A stretch of 64,000 nucleotides of DNA from Owenweeksia sp964619125 (GTDB taxonomy: Bacteria > Bacteroidota > Bacteroidia > Flavobacteriales > Schleiferiaceae): positions 4,990 through 68,989 of the forward strand of contig CAZUCA010000011.1 in assembly GCA_964619125.1 (NCBI GenBank). The letters run 5' to 3'. Position numbers and translations under genes: made by a program. Under the pieces are notes generated by a model. The model saw nothing but the letters and a program-made list of their open reading frames with translations, ran no database searches and was not told the DNA's origin. Shown one piece after another: positions 1 through 8,469 of this stretch. Every line of letters starts with the position of its first letter. Within the stretch, counting starts at the first letter, position 1.

Positions 1-623
1 CCCAAAACATCAATGGCTTTGGCTTGCAACTGGAAGGGGCGGGAGCGATGATTTCAGCGGTGGATGGCCAGCTATACACTGAAGGTTATGTGGTAAATGA
101 GATAAATGGTGCCGAGGCGGGACAGGGCAAGGCAACCTTGATCTTTTTTGATAATAATACCAATGCTTTCAAGCCTGGTGGTGGATTGGCAGGATTTATC
201 AATACCCTGCCTGGCAAGCCTTATGTCAATCCTGATACTATCAGCCTGATGGTACATTTTGTGAACCCTCAGCCCATGACGGAACTGGGAGTGGCTCCCT
301 TTAATCCCTTTATGATTTCGCGCAGTGATCGCCGGCGTGAAATACACCTGAAAAATTATATGCCCACCGATCTGGCTGATCTCAATATTCTGGGTACCGG
401 CCACGATGCCTCAGATATATTAAACGGCATTAGCTACTGCAACCAGGAAGGATTGCCCTGGGCAATTAATATTCCTGGCAGCTTTGAGTATCCATCTGAA
501 TACAACGCCATAACCGATGCTTATCTGCACTTTGCTGAGTGGATAACCTCGGGTGGCCTTGACTTCCCCGACTGGTACTACAACCTGGCGCCTGGTTATC
601 GCAATGCCGCCCTTATTTATTAA
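1..623 (+). CDS. LruC domain-containing protein, C-terminal part (5' end outside window)
   Basis: The open frame runs in from the left edge (reading from base 3) and stops at 621-623, so only about the last 206 residues are visible. The segment resembles the C-terminal LruC (DUF4842) domain of Bacteroidota surface or secreted proteins: an opening GFGLQLEGAG stretch, then GTGHDASD, PWAINIPGSFEYP and finally AYLHFAEWITSGG followed by PDWYYN. The function of LruC domains is not established; they are usually at the C-terminus of exported proteins. A TTG at 24-26 could be mistaken for a start, but homology-like sequence continues upstream of it to the window edge. It is followed by a strong hairpin terminator. 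Confidence 0.75.
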   Translation, partial: QNINGFGLQLEGAGAMISAVDGQLYTEGYVVNEINGAEAGQGKATLIFFDNNTNAFKPGGGLAGFINTLPGKPYVNPDTISLMVHFVNPQPMTELGVAPFNPFMISRSDRRREIHLKNYMPTDLADLNILGTGHDASDILNGISYCNQEGLPWAINIPGSFEYPSEYNAITDAYLHFAEWITSGGLDFPDWYYNLAPGYRNAALIY

Positions 624-640
624 AACTGACCTGGATGTTG

Positions 641-677
641 AAAAAAGAAAGGCCTCCCTTAGCCGGGAGGCCTTTTT
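641..677. terminator. Bidirectional intrinsic terminator between the LruC gene and apt
   Basis: An 8-bp perfect GC-rich stem, GGCCTCCC (651-658) with GGGAGGCC (665-672), is extended by AAA/TTT and has a 6-nt loop. It has an A-run on its left (641-646) and a T-run on its right (673-677). It can therefore end transcripts from both converging genes. Confidence 0.85.
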
Positions 678-1200
678 AGTATTTTACCAGAACGTCGATC
701 GGTAGCTGCGGTGGCAGGCACTGACGCCCCTTAAGGAACTCAAGCTCAATAATAAAGCTCATGCCGAGTACCTCGGCATTGGCGCGTCCAAATAACCTGA
801 GGGCTGCATTGGCCGTACCTCCGGTGGCGAGCAGGTCATCGTGAATAATTACCCGTGAGCCCGGCGGTACATCTTCGTGGTGAATTTCTACCGCTGCGGA
901 ACCATATTCAAGATCATAGCTTTCACTGAGCACCTTGCGGGGTAGCTTGCCCGCTTTGCGCACCGGCACATAGGCAATTCCCAGGCGCTGGGCGAGGGCA
1001 AAGCCAAACATAAATCCACGCGATTCAATTCCGGCAATTAAATCCGGCTGCTGGCTATCGGCCCAGTCACAAAGGTGGTCAAGCACCTTTTTGCTGAGGT
1101 CGGGATTTTTAAGCACCGAGGTGAAGTCCTTAAAGGAAATTCCCGGTTTGGGGAAATCGCTTACCTCGGCTATCGCCTTGCGCAGCTCACTTTCAAGCAT
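676..1200 (-). CDS. apt: Adenine phosphoribosyltransferase
   Basis: Purine salvage enzyme making AMP from adenine and PRPP in the cytoplasm. The 174-residue length is typical. The PRPP-binding loop VIIHDDLLATGGTA is at residues 117-130, and the N-terminal DFPKPGISFKD segment (about 15-25) is characteristic of Apt rather than of other phosphoribosyltransferases. Its ATG overlaps the stop codon of the upstream acyl-CoA dehydrogenase gene by one base (TAATG), so the two are very probably co-transcribed and translationally coupled. The gene ends in the bidirectional terminator. No unusual residues were seen. Confidence 0.95.
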   Translation of the reverse strand: MLESELRKAIAEVSDFPKPGISFKDFTSVLKNPDLSKKVLDHLCDWADSQQPDLIAGIESRGFMFGFALAQRLGIAYVPVRKAGKLPRKVLSESYDLEYGSAAVEIHHEDVPPGSRVIIHDDLLATGGTANAALRLFGRANAEVLGMSFIIELEFLKGRQCLPPQLPIDVLVKY

Positions 1201-2378
1201 TATTTAAAGGCATTGTGACCCGTAATGTCGAGGCCGGTGATCAGCAGGTGGATATCATGAGTTCCCTCGTAAGTAATTACTGATTCGAGGTTCATCATAT
1301 GACGCATAATGGAATAGTCGCCGGTAATACCCATACCCCCCAGGATCTGACGGGCCTCGCGGGCAATCTTAATAGCAATTTCCACGCTGTTGCGCTTCGC
1401 CATCGATATCTGGGCACTGGTGGCGCGATTCTCATTTTTCAAAACCCCCAGTCGCCATACCATTAGCTGCGCCTTGGTGATTTCGGTAATCATTTCAGCC
1501 AGTTTCTTTTGCTGCAGCTGGTAGGCGGCAATTGGCTTGCCAAACTGAATTCTTTCCTTAGCGTAGCGCAGGGCAGTGTCATAGCAATCCATGGCAGCAC
1601 CAATGGCACCCCAGGAGATACCATAGCGGGCGCTGTCGAGGCAGCCCAGAGGTGCTCCCAAACCTGATTTGTTGGGCAGCAGGTTTTCCTTGGGCACTTT
1701 TACATTGTCGAATACCAGCTCCCCGGTAGCACTGGCCCGCAGGCTCCACTTACCGTGGGTTTCGGGAGTGCTGAAGCCTTCCATACCGCGCTCCACGATC
1801 AGTCCGTGAATGCGACCTTCCTCATTTTTAGCCCACACTACGGCAATATCGCAAAAAGGTGAGTTGGAGATCCACAGCTTGGCGCCATTGAGCAGGTAGT
1901 GGTCTCCCTTATCCTTGAAATTGGTGACCATACCGGCTGGGTTGGAACCAAAGTTTGGCTCGGTAAGACCAAAGCTGCCGATGAACTCGCCGCTGGCCAG
2001 CTTGGGCAGATATTTTTTGCGCTGCTCCTCTGAGCCGTATTGGTAAATAGGATACATCACCAGCGACGATTGTACAGAGCAGGTTGAGCGCACGCCACTG
2101 TCGCCCCTTTCAATTTCCTGCATCATCAGGCCGTAGGAAATTTGATCAAGCCCGGCACCGCCGTATTCCTCAGGAATGTAAGGACCAAAAGCACCAACTT
2201 CGGCCAGGCCCTTGATCAGTTGCTTTGGGAATTCCGCTTTCTGGGCATATTCCTCAATTATGGGACTTACATCTTTTTTCACCCAATCGCGGGTGGCCTG
2301 CCGCACCATCTTGTGTTCTTCGCTCAGCAGGTCGTCAATATTGTAGTAGTCAGGAGATTGAAATTGATCCGTGGCCAT
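1200..2378 (-). CDS. gcdH: Glutaryl-CoA dehydrogenase (acyl-CoA dehydrogenase family)
   Basis: FAD enzyme that oxidises and decarboxylates glutaryl-CoA to crotonyl-CoA in lysine and tryptophan catabolism. At 392 residues it has the full acyl-CoA dehydrogenase fold. The C-terminal TYEGTHDIHLLITGLDITG segment is the glutaryl-CoA dehydrogenase signature, with the catalytic base probably Glu371. The mid-protein FGLTEPNFGSNP and WISNSPFCDIAVVWA segments fit the flavin and substrate domains. The first gene of a two-gene unit with apt, it has a good promoter just upstream. A tryptophan 2,3-dioxygenase gene lies 53 kb away in the same window, which is consistent with tryptophan breakdown but not proof. 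Another short-chain acyl-CoA dehydrogenase is the alternative. Confidence 0.88.
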   Translation of the reverse strand: MATDQFQSPDYYNIDDLLSEEHKMVRQATRDWVKKDVSPIIEEYAQKAEFPKQLIKGLAEVGAFGPYIPEEYGGAGLDQISYGLMMQEIERGDSGVRSTCSVQSSLVMYPIYQYGSEEQRKKYLPKLASGEFIGSFGLTEPNFGSNPAGMVTNFKDKGDHYLLNGAKLWISNSPFCDIAVVWAKNEEGRIHGLIVERGMEGFSTPETHGKWSLRASATGELVFDNVKVPKENLLPNKSGLGAPLGCLDSARYGISWGAIGAAMDCYDTALRYAKERIQFGKPIAAYQLQQKKLAEMITEITKAQLMVWRLGVLKNENRATSAQISMAKRNSVEIAIKIAREARQILGGMGITGDYSIMRHMMNLESVITYEGTHDIHLLITGLDITGHNAFK

Positions 2379-2397
2379 AGTATTTTTTTAGTCCGAG

Positions 2398-2429
2398 CAA
2401 ATGTAGTCAATGAATTAGAAGCGAGGCAA
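2398..2429 (-). promoter_or_regulatory. Bacteroidota-type promoter for gcdH-apt
   Basis: On the minus strand, TTG (2427-2429) is followed after 21 bases by TACATTTG (2398-2405). This matches the Bacteroidota vegetative -33/-7 pattern TTG...TAnnTTTG. The predicted start of transcription lies roughly 10-15 bases before the gcdH ATG. Confidence 0.7.
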
Positions 2430-2486
2430 TGGCAAAGCCAATGGCTTTTTTTGCGGGGCAGAAATGCGGAAAGCTTTTAAGATGAT

Positions 2487-2494
2487 TATTTTTG
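2487..2494 (+). promoter_or_regulatory. Candidate -7 element for the DUF4271-hemD-rnpA genes
   Basis: TATTTTTG is a perfect TAnnTTTG box 13 bases before the ATG at 2508. No convincing TTG is seen at the -33 distance, so this is a half-supported promoter. The transcript would have a very short leader. Confidence 0.45.
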
Positions 2495-2507
2495 GGCCAA
2501 CGCTCGT

Positions 2508-3173
2508 ATGACTGAATTACCGAAAATAGTCCACCATACCGATTGGCTACTGCTGTTAATTGGTGGCATCCTTTTTTTTCTGGGACTGTTGCGTTATCAA
2601 CATACCCAGCGCTTTGCCGAGATCTGGCAGCTGCCTTTCCACATCCGGCGGCGCGAAGTGGAAAGTGAGTTTCATCCTTCCTGGCGCAAGGGCGGCTTTG
2701 AGGTGGGCTTTTCTATTGTAAGTTACCTGGTTATCAGCCTGGCCCTGTTCATTTTGGTTCGTCATCACGAAAGCGCCCTGGCCTTTGACGACTGGCAAAT
2801 GTATCTGCGCATTTTCTTTGTGCTCACCCTCTTCTTTTTGCTGAAGAATTTTCTCGGCTTGCTGGTGGGCTGGGTATTTCACTGCAGTGAGGATGTGGCC
2901 GCTTCCCAGAATACGAACCTCGCCTATCGCTGCTGGATGAGCCTGGTGCTGCTGCCGCTTTGTGTACTGGCCATTTTCTGGCAGGGCCTGCCCATGCTGG
3001 GCTATATCCTTATCCTGATTTTCATCATCTTGTCTTACCTGCTGGCCTTTCAGTTCACCGCTGTGAGGGTGTGGAATATTCCTGCGTTGGGGTATTATAA
3101 AATTTTTTACCTTTGCGCGCTGGAAATCACCCCCTTAGTATTTCTGGTCGGATGGCTGGTAAACCTGTACTAG
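2508..3173 (+). CDS. DUF4271 domain integral membrane protein
   Basis: 221 residues, strongly hydrophobic, with about six predicted membrane segments (near residues 13-30, 68-87, 103-125, 143-160, 163-186 and 200-219). The charged RRREVESEFHPSWRKGG stretch (about 47-63) lies between the first two. It resembles the DUF4271 family, which in many Bacteroidota sits immediately before the uroporphyrinogen-III synthase gene, as here (45-base gap). Its molecular role is not known to me. Linkage to hemD and the C-terminal protease suggests an envelope function, but this is only context. Confidence 0.75.
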   Translation: MTELPKIVHHTDWLLLLIGGILFFLGLLRYQHTQRFAEIWQLPFHIRRREVESEFHPSWRKGGFEVGFSIVSYLVISLALFILVRHHESALAFDDWQMYLRIFFVLTLFFLLKNFLGLLVGWVFHCSEDVAASQNTNLAYRCWMSLVLLPLCVLAIFWQGLPMLGYILILIFIILSYLLAFQFTAVRVWNIPALGYYKIFYLCALEITPLVFLVGWLVNLY

Positions 3174-3218
3174 CAGGGATATTGTTAACTAATAGCTAAC
3201 CCTAATTAGGTAAAAATT

Positions 3219-3965
3219 TTGAAGGTAAAAACTATTCTCGTTTCTCAACCCGAACCTCAGACTGAAAACTCTCCCTATTATGATTTGGCTGAAAAGCATA
3301 AAGTAAAGGTTGACTTCAGACCTTTTATCCATGTTGCGGGTGTGGATGTTTCCGAAGTGCGCAAGCAAAAGATTAACCTGGCCAACTATACGGCGGTAAT
3401 CCTCACCAGCCGCAATGCAGTGGACCATTACTTTAGAGTGGCGGAAGAAATGCGCTTTAGCGTGCCCAACGATATGAAGTATTTCTGTACCTCCGAGGCT
3501 ATTGCCTATTACCTGCAGAAGTATGTGGTGTACCGCAAGCGTAAGATTTACTTTGGCAATAATACTTTCAATGACCTTATTCCCCTGATGAAGAAACACA
3601 AGCAGGAGAAATTTCTGCTGCCTTCATCTGATATCCTCAAGCCTCAGGTACCTAAGCTGCTGAAGGATGCAAAGATCAATTATACCCGTGCCATCCTCTA
3701 TAACACCGTGAGTAGTGACCTCTCCGATCTCTCTGATGTCTACTATGATATCCTGGTGTTTTTCAGCCCCAGCGGTATTAAATCGCTCATGGAAAACTTC
3801 CCCGACTTTGAGCAAAAGAATACCCGCATAGCCGCCTTTGGCACCACTACCCAAAAAGCGGTTAAGGATGCCAAACTCAAGGTGGACATCAAGGCGCCTA
3901 CGCCCAAAGCTCCCAGTATGACCATGGCCATCGAGCAATACATCAAGGAGGTCAATAAAAAATAA
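3219..3965 (+). CDS. hemD: Uroporphyrinogen-III synthase family protein
   Basis: Cyclises hydroxymethylbilane to uroporphyrinogen III in tetrapyrrole synthesis. The 248 residues open with KVKTILVSQPEP and include AVILTSRNAVDHYF (about 64-77) and ILVFFSPSGIKSLMENF (about 179-195), the paired motifs of the two HemD lobes. The reading frame begins at a TTG; no ATG or GTG gives the expected N-terminus, so TTG is taken as the start. HemD sequences diverge widely and Bacteroidota members are often only family-level matches, so enzymatic activity is inferred. Confidence 0.82.
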   Translation: MKVKTILVSQPEPQTENSPYYDLAEKHKVKVDFRPFIHVAGVDVSEVRKQKINLANYTAVILTSRNAVDHYFRVAEEMRFSVPNDMKYFCTSEAIAYYLQKYVVYRKRKIYFGNNTFNDLIPLMKKHKQEKFLLPSSDILKPQVPKLLKDAKINYTRAILYNTVSSDLSDLSDVYYDILVFFSPSGIKSLMENFPDFEQKNTRIAAFGTTTQKAVKDAKLKVDIKAPTPKAPSMTMAIEQYIKEVNKK

Positions 3966-4011
3966 TGTTCGGCAAGCCCTATCTTTAAGGGGGCACCGCA
4001 AAAGAAAAGTG

Positions 4012-4392
4012 ATGGGCTTTGGCATATCCAGAGAGGAGCGATTAAAGAAGCGCAAGCTGATCACAACCGTATTCCAGCAGGGGACTTCCGTAAAAGGATA
4101 TCCCCTGTTGGCCGTTTATTACCATGCCCCTGACCTGGCTGTCCCCCGGCCGCAGGTGGCGTTTTCAGTGCCCAAGCGGAAGATCAAAACGGCGGTGAAA
4201 CGCAATCTCCTTAAGCGCCGGATGCGCGAAGCATACCGATTGCATAGGTCGGTTCTGGCCACCACAGCAGCGGCCAATACGGCCATAATGTTTATCTATC
4301 TTCCGGCACAGCCTTTGAAGTACGCGGATATTGAAAAAGGAATGGCTAAGATCCTGGCCAAAATAGAGGGTGACAATGCCACCAGGGTATAA
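4012..4392 (+). CDS. rnpA: Ribonuclease P protein component
   Basis: Basic protein subunit of RNase P, which helps the catalytic RNA remove tRNA 5' leaders. About 126 residues. The RNR signature KRNLLKRRMREAYRLH lies near residues 63-78, preceded by the conserved VAFSVPKRKIKTAVKRN run. A GTG codon directly precedes the ATG (4009-4011); the ATG at 4012 is preferred. In Bacteroidota this gene is often found away from rpmH and the origin, between hemD and a C-terminal protease gene, exactly as here. No RNase P RNA gene was seen in the window. Confidence 0.95.
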   Translation: MGFGISREERLKKRKLITTVFQQGTSVKGYPLLAVYYHAPDLAVPRPQVAFSVPKRKIKTAVKRNLLKRRMREAYRLHRSVLATTAAANTAIMFIYLPAQPLKYADIEKGMAKILAKIEGDNATRV

Positions 4393-4419
4393 TCAAAATG
4401 TCTTTTACGTCGTTTTAAT

Positions 4420-4427
4420 TACCTTCG
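4420..4427 (+). promoter_or_regulatory. Candidate -7 element for the S41 protease gene
   Basis: TACCTTCG fits the TAnnTT(T/C)G pattern found before several genes in this window, 42 bases before the ATG at 4470. No clear TTG is seen at the -33 position, so support is partial. Confidence 0.4.
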
Positions 4428-4469
4428 TTAAACCCATATTTCTGCTCCATTCCTCAAAATCTGAGTACC

Positions 4470-6122
4470 ATGAAAAAAATTTCCAAGCTTCTGCTGGCCA
4501 CCCTGGCTGGCGCCGCCATATACCTGTCGGTAGCCTATACCCCTGATTACTTTGAAATAAGTAAGCAGCTCGACATTTTCACCAATGTCTTTAAGGAGGT
4601 AAACCTGTATTATGTGGATGAAACCGAGCCGGGTGAACTGATGACCGAGGCGGTGGAATCGATGCTGGCTTCGCTGGACCCCTACACCAATTACATTCCT
4701 GAGGAAAGGGTGGAAGACTACAAAATCCAGACGACTGGTAACTACGGCGGTATTGGCGCCACTATCCGAAAATACAAGGACGCTCTCTTAATTGCCCAGC
4801 CTTACGAAGGTTTTGCAGCCGATAAGGCCGGCCTGCTGGCCGGAGATCGCATCCTAAAGGTGGACGATCAGTCGGTAGCGGGTAAGAGCACCAGCGAGGT
4901 GAGTGATATCCTTAAAGGAGCACCCGGCACGGAGGTAACCCTGGAGATATTGCGCGACAAAGAAGTGCTCACCAAGGTGATTGAGCGCGAGGAAGTACAG
5001 GTAAAAAGTGTGCCCTATCACGGCATGGTGGCCGATGGCATTGCTTACATCTCACTCAGTAATTTCACCAACAAAGCCAGTAAGGAGGTAAAGGAAGCCT
5101 TGCGGGAATTGAAAAAGGAGCATGAAGTAAAAGGGGTGATACTGGATTTGCGCAGTAACCCCGGTGGACTGCTCAGTGAGGCGGTAAACGTATCCAACAT
5201 TTTTATTGAGAAGGGTAAAGAAGTGGTGAAGACCAAAGGGAAAATGGAGGAATGGGAAAAGTCCTATAAAACTCTCAGTGGCCCGGATGATCTGGAAACG
5301 CCGCTGGCAGTGTTGATCAACACAGGCAGTGCTTCTGCTTCTGAAATTGTGGCCGGCACTATTCAGGATTACGATCGCGGGGTGGTAATAGGGCAGCGCA
5401 GCTTTGGCAAGGGCCTGGTACAGCAAACGCGCAAGCTTTCATACGGAGCCCAACTCAAAGTGACCATCGCCAAGTACTATACCCCCAGTGGACGCTGTAT
5501 TCAGGCCATTAACTATGCTGAGCGCGGCGAGGATGGCAGTGTGGTTAAAATACCGGATTCACTGCGTACCCGTTTTGCCACGGAGGCCGGACGGCCGGTG
5601 CTGGATGGCGGCGGTATCGACCCCGATATCGTGGTGGAGCAAAAGGAGATCAGCGAGGCGATAGTGGAATTGTACCGCAATCTGCTCATCTTTAACTATG
5701 CCACCCAGTACACCCGCAGCCACGATAAAATTGGGCCACCCAGAAGCTTTAGCCTGAGTGATGAAGAGTACCAGCATTTTCTCAATTACCTGGAAACGGA
5801 GAATTTTAGCTACCAGACTGACACCGAAAAAATGCTGGAAAAGCTGGAGGCCACCGCCGCTGAGGAGGAGTCGCTGCAGGCCATTCAGGCCGAACTTGAC
5901 CAGCTTCGCTCAACCTACCTGAGCCAGGCCAAAAATGAGCTGAAGACTTACCGTAAGGAAATCAAGCATTTGCTGGAAGAGGAAATCGTGGCGCGCTACT
6001 ACTATACCAGTGGTCGCATTGCCAACGCCCTCAATGCTGATCCGGAGGTGTTGAAAGCGGTGGAAGTACTCAATAGCGACGAGCGCTATCATCAGGTACT
6101 TACCGCGGCCATCCCTAACTAG
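4470..6122 (+). CDS. C-terminal processing protease, S41 family, with PDZ domain
   Basis: Envelope serine protease that recognises the C-termini of substrates through its PDZ domain. 550 residues. An N-terminal signal or membrane anchor (about 4-22) is followed by a helical region, a PDZ domain (about 85-165 with GGIGATIRK and AGLLAGDRILKVDD), and the catalytic core with LDLRSNPGGLLSEAV, GSASASEIV (about 286-294, nucleophile serine) and SFGKGLVQ carrying the Lys general base at residue 314. A long charged C-terminal extension (about 405-550) is helical, as in other Bacteroidota members. Its last 8 bases overlap the convergent gene on the minus strand, leaving no room for a separate terminator. 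Confidence 0.93.
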   Translation: MKKISKLLLATLAGAAIYLSVAYTPDYFEISKQLDIFTNVFKEVNLYYVDETEPGELMTEAVESMLASLDPYTNYIPEERVEDYKIQTTGNYGGIGATIRKYKDALLIAQPYEGFAADKAGLLAGDRILKVDDQSVAGKSTSEVSDILKGAPGTEVTLEILRDKEVLTKVIEREEVQVKSVPYHGMVADGIAYISLSNFTNKASKEVKEALRELKKEHEVKGVILDLRSNPGGLLSEAVNVSNIFIEKGKEVVKTKGKMEEWEKSYKTLSGPDDLETPLAVLINTGSASASEIVAGTIQDYDRGVVIGQRSFGKGLVQQTRKLSYGAQLKVTIAKYYTPSGRCIQAINYAERGEDGSVVKIPDSLRTRFATEAGRPVLDGGGIDPDIVVEQKEISEAIVELYRNLLIFNYATQYTRSHDKIGPPRSFSLSDEEYQHFLNYLETENFSYQTDTEKMLEKLEATAAEEESLQAIQAELDQLRSTYLSQAKNELKTYRKEIKHLLEEEIVARYYYTSGRIANALNADPEVLKAVEVLNSDERYHQVLTAAIPN

Positions 6123-7371
6123 CTTTGGGTTTACGCTTTACGGCCAGGGCCAGGTAGAGCAGCAAACTGTTGAGAAGCATTACCGCTTTAAAGCGCTCGA
6201 GCATGGACTCGGTGAGCATAGATAAAAAGAAAAAGAGGGTTACTGTAGCCAGTAGCCCTCTTTTGTTTTTTATGGCAAGCAAAAGATAGCGTCCGGGCAG
6301 CACTAGCAAGATTAAAAAACCGGCCATGCCCACGGCCAGGGAAGTTTGCAGGTACTGGTTGTGGCAGTTAAAACCATTTTTAAGGCCCATCACAAAACCT
6401 TTTTCGCGGTAGCTTTTCATCAACTCATCACGGCTGTCACCGCTACCTACCCCACTTAGCCAGTTTTCCTCAATCACCGGCCAGGCACAGCTCCACTCGG
6501 CCAGACGAATGGTAAAACCAGTGTATTCTGACATCGAATTGGCAGAGAGATCGTAGCTAAGAGAGGGTTCTACCAGGAAGCGCTGCTTCACCTGTTTGGG
6601 TAGAAAGGGAATGACGCTAAGGCCCAGGGCGAGGGCAATTCCCAGAGCTGCCAGGCTCTTTAAACGCCGCCGCCGGATCATTTCCACGATCAGGTAAATA
6701 CCGCTGATAAGGGCGAAGGCCAGGATGTTCATGCGCCCTTGTAGCAGCAGCAGGAAAATCAGCAAAAAGCCAATCCAGAGAATACTTCGCCAGGTTCCTA
6801 AATTTTTGCGCCTATGCCAGATGATGAAGATGGCGCTGCCTACGTAAACGGAAAAGTAGGCGGGGTGCATAAGAGGATAGGCGAGACCGGTGTAAAAGAG
6901 GTGGTGTTCCTTTATCAAGCCGCTGGGGTAGTACTCATACCAACTGCCACTTTGCAGGTAATGCCAGCCGCCATCGGCCAGTGAAAAAACTGCCGCAGCG
7001 GTTACCGCCAGCGAAAAGGTAACACAGGCCTGATGCAGCTGCTCTTTGCTGATGGTGTAGCTTCCCATGGCGAGGGCAAAGGGAAGCAGGACAAAGGCCA
7101 GCAGCCCCTGCAGGTCCGACCAGGCTGCGCTTTGATTTTGGCTGTATGACACCCCGATCAGGTAGAGGCTGAAAAAAGCGAGGTGCAGCCATACTGCTGG
7201 CTCCTTAAAGCGGTGATGCTGCCAGCTTTCGCGCCCCCCGCTAAAGGCATTGATAAAAAGGAGGCCCATAAAGAGGCTGCTAAAAAAATTGGACCACACA
7301 ATGCTGATCAGCAGCCCCAGGAATAGAAGGTGAAAGCGTTGCCGGTAAGTGCTGGAAAAGAGTTTGCTCAC
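6115..7371 (-). CDS. O-antigen ligase / Wzy-type polymerase family membrane protein
   Basis: 418 residues with about ten to twelve hydrophobic segments and a large loop (about 255-330) before the conserved CHNQYLQTSLAVG region (about 333-346), the layout of the Wzy_C/WaaL family. Such proteins either polymerise undecaprenyl-linked sugar repeats or ligate the chain to lipid A core; sequence alone does not separate the two. It is the last gene of the polysaccharide cluster; its ATG overlaps the stop of the preceding phosphoglycosyl transferase gene by 4 bases (7368-7371). The stop codon overlaps the ctpA-like gene on the other strand. Confidence 0.8.
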   Translation of the reverse strand: MSKLFSSTYRQRFHLLFLGLLISIVWSNFFSSLFMGLLFINAFSGGRESWQHHRFKEPAVWLHLAFFSLYLIGVSYSQNQSAAWSDLQGLLAFVLLPFALAMGSYTISKEQLHQACVTFSLAVTAAAVFSLADGGWHYLQSGSWYEYYPSGLIKEHHLFYTGLAYPLMHPAYFSVYVGSAIFIIWHRRKNLGTWRSILWIGFLLIFLLLLQGRMNILAFALISGIYLIVEMIRRRRLKSLAALGIALALGLSVIPFLPKQVKQRFLVEPSLSYDLSANSMSEYTGFTIRLAEWSCAWPVIEENWLSGVGSGDSRDELMKSYREKGFVMGLKNGFNCHNQYLQTSLAVGMAGFLILLVLPGRYLLLAIKNKRGLLATVTLFFFLSMLTESMLERFKAVMLLNSLLLYLALAVKRKPKAS

Positions 7372-8447
7372 GATGCGTGGGATAATCTTTTGCGACGGTG
7401 TTTAATCAAAAAGGGCAGTTGTGAGATGGCAATGGCCGTTACCATAAGCAGGAGGAGCAGGTATTTAGCCCGCAGAAATTCATTGAGCCAGAAGGCAAAT
7501 ATCACAAAAGCGATGTTGACCGCCGCCAGGGTCAAAGTGGCGGTAATATGGTTGAGGCCAATATCGAGCAGGGCATGGTGAATGTGATTGCGGTCTGCCG
7601 TAAAGGGTGAACGTTTAAGGATAAGCACCCGAATAAAGGTTACCCTGAGCGTGTCCATTATGGGAATGATAAGTACGGCCAGGGCAAAAACCATGGCGTC
7701 AATGTGTTCGAGAATAGTATCGGGATTGCGCTCGTTGGCCTGCAGGAAATAGATGGTGAGCAGGGAGGCAAAGAAACCGAGGATCATGGAGCCGGAATCC
7801 CCCATAAATATGCGGGCATTGATAAAATTATAGCGGAGAAATGCCAGTTGGGAACCGGCAATGCAGAGGGCCAGGGTAAGGAAAAGAGGTTCGTTGAGGT
7901 AGTAAAACCACCAGGCATACACGGTGCTGACGATGATACCGATTACCGAGCCCAGTCCGTTGATGCCATCAATAAAGTTGAAAGAGTTTATAATGCCAAG
8001 CAGAAAGAAGAAAGTAAGGCCTACGCTAACCCCATAGGGTAATTGATAGATGCCAAAAAGGCCGTAAAACTCTTCGAGGCGGATATCGCCCTGAAACACC
8101 ACCACGGCAATGGCGAGCAATTGCCCGATAAGCTTCTTATAAGGTACCAGGGGATAGAGATCGTCTTTAACGCCGGTGATAAAAAGGATAAAAAGTGCCA
8201 CCAGCACTGAGTTGAGGGTGCTGTTGGCCAGGTGGGCAGTAAAGAAAACGAAGGAGATTATCAGGCCACCAAAAATGGCAATTCCTCCCAGGGGTGAAAT
8301 GCGGTTGCCGTGTTTCTTGCGTTTGTCGGGGCGGTCGTACAGCTTTTTTATCAGGGAAAGGCGTATGATTGCCGGTATTGAAAAATACGTAATGACAAAG
8401 GCGGTTATAAAAGCGGCCAGGCAGATATATACTTGAAAGCTGCTCAT
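7368..8447 (-). CDS. Undecaprenyl-phosphate sugar-1-phosphate transferase, MraY/WecA family
   Basis: Membrane enzyme that starts glycan repeat synthesis by moving a sugar phosphate from a UDP-sugar to undecaprenyl phosphate. 359 residues, about ten membrane segments. Key motifs are GVKDD (Asp95-Asp96), NFIDGINGLG (157-166), FMGDSGSM (near 215-222) and a late HIHHALLD (about 285-292), the last favouring the WecA/TagO branch over MraY. It probably primes synthesis for the neighbouring glycosyltransferases, flippase and ligase/polymerase. Its own -7 box lies upstream, so it may also be transcribed separately from the upstream glycosyltransferases. Confidence 0.9.
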   Translation of the reverse strand: MSSFQVYICLAAFITAFVITYFSIPAIIRLSLIKKLYDRPDKRKKHGNRISPLGGIAIFGGLIISFVFFTAHLANSTLNSVLVALFILFITGVKDDLYPLVPYKKLIGQLLAIAVVVFQGDIRLEEFYGLFGIYQLPYGVSVGLTFFFLLGIINSFNFIDGINGLGSVIGIIVSTVYAWWFYYLNEPLFLTLALCIAGSQLAFLRYNFINARIFMGDSGSMILGFFASLLTIYFLQANERNPDTILEHIDAMVFALAVLIIPIMDTLRVTFIRVLILKRSPFTADRNHIHHALLDIGLNHITATLTLAAVNIAFVIFAFWLNEFLRAKYLLLLLMVTAIAISQLPFLIKHRRKRLSHAS

Positions 8448-8454
8448 AAAGCTG

Positions 8455-8462
8455 CAAAAGTA
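8455..8462 (-). promoter_or_regulatory. Candidate -7 element before the WecA-like gene
   Basis: Minus-strand TACTTTTG is a perfect TAnnTTTG box 7 bases before the ATG at 8447, in the 22-base gap after the upstream glycosyltransferase gene. No TTG is seen at the -33 distance. If used, the transcript would be nearly leaderless. Confidence 0.4.
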
Positions 8463-8469
8463 CGATTAA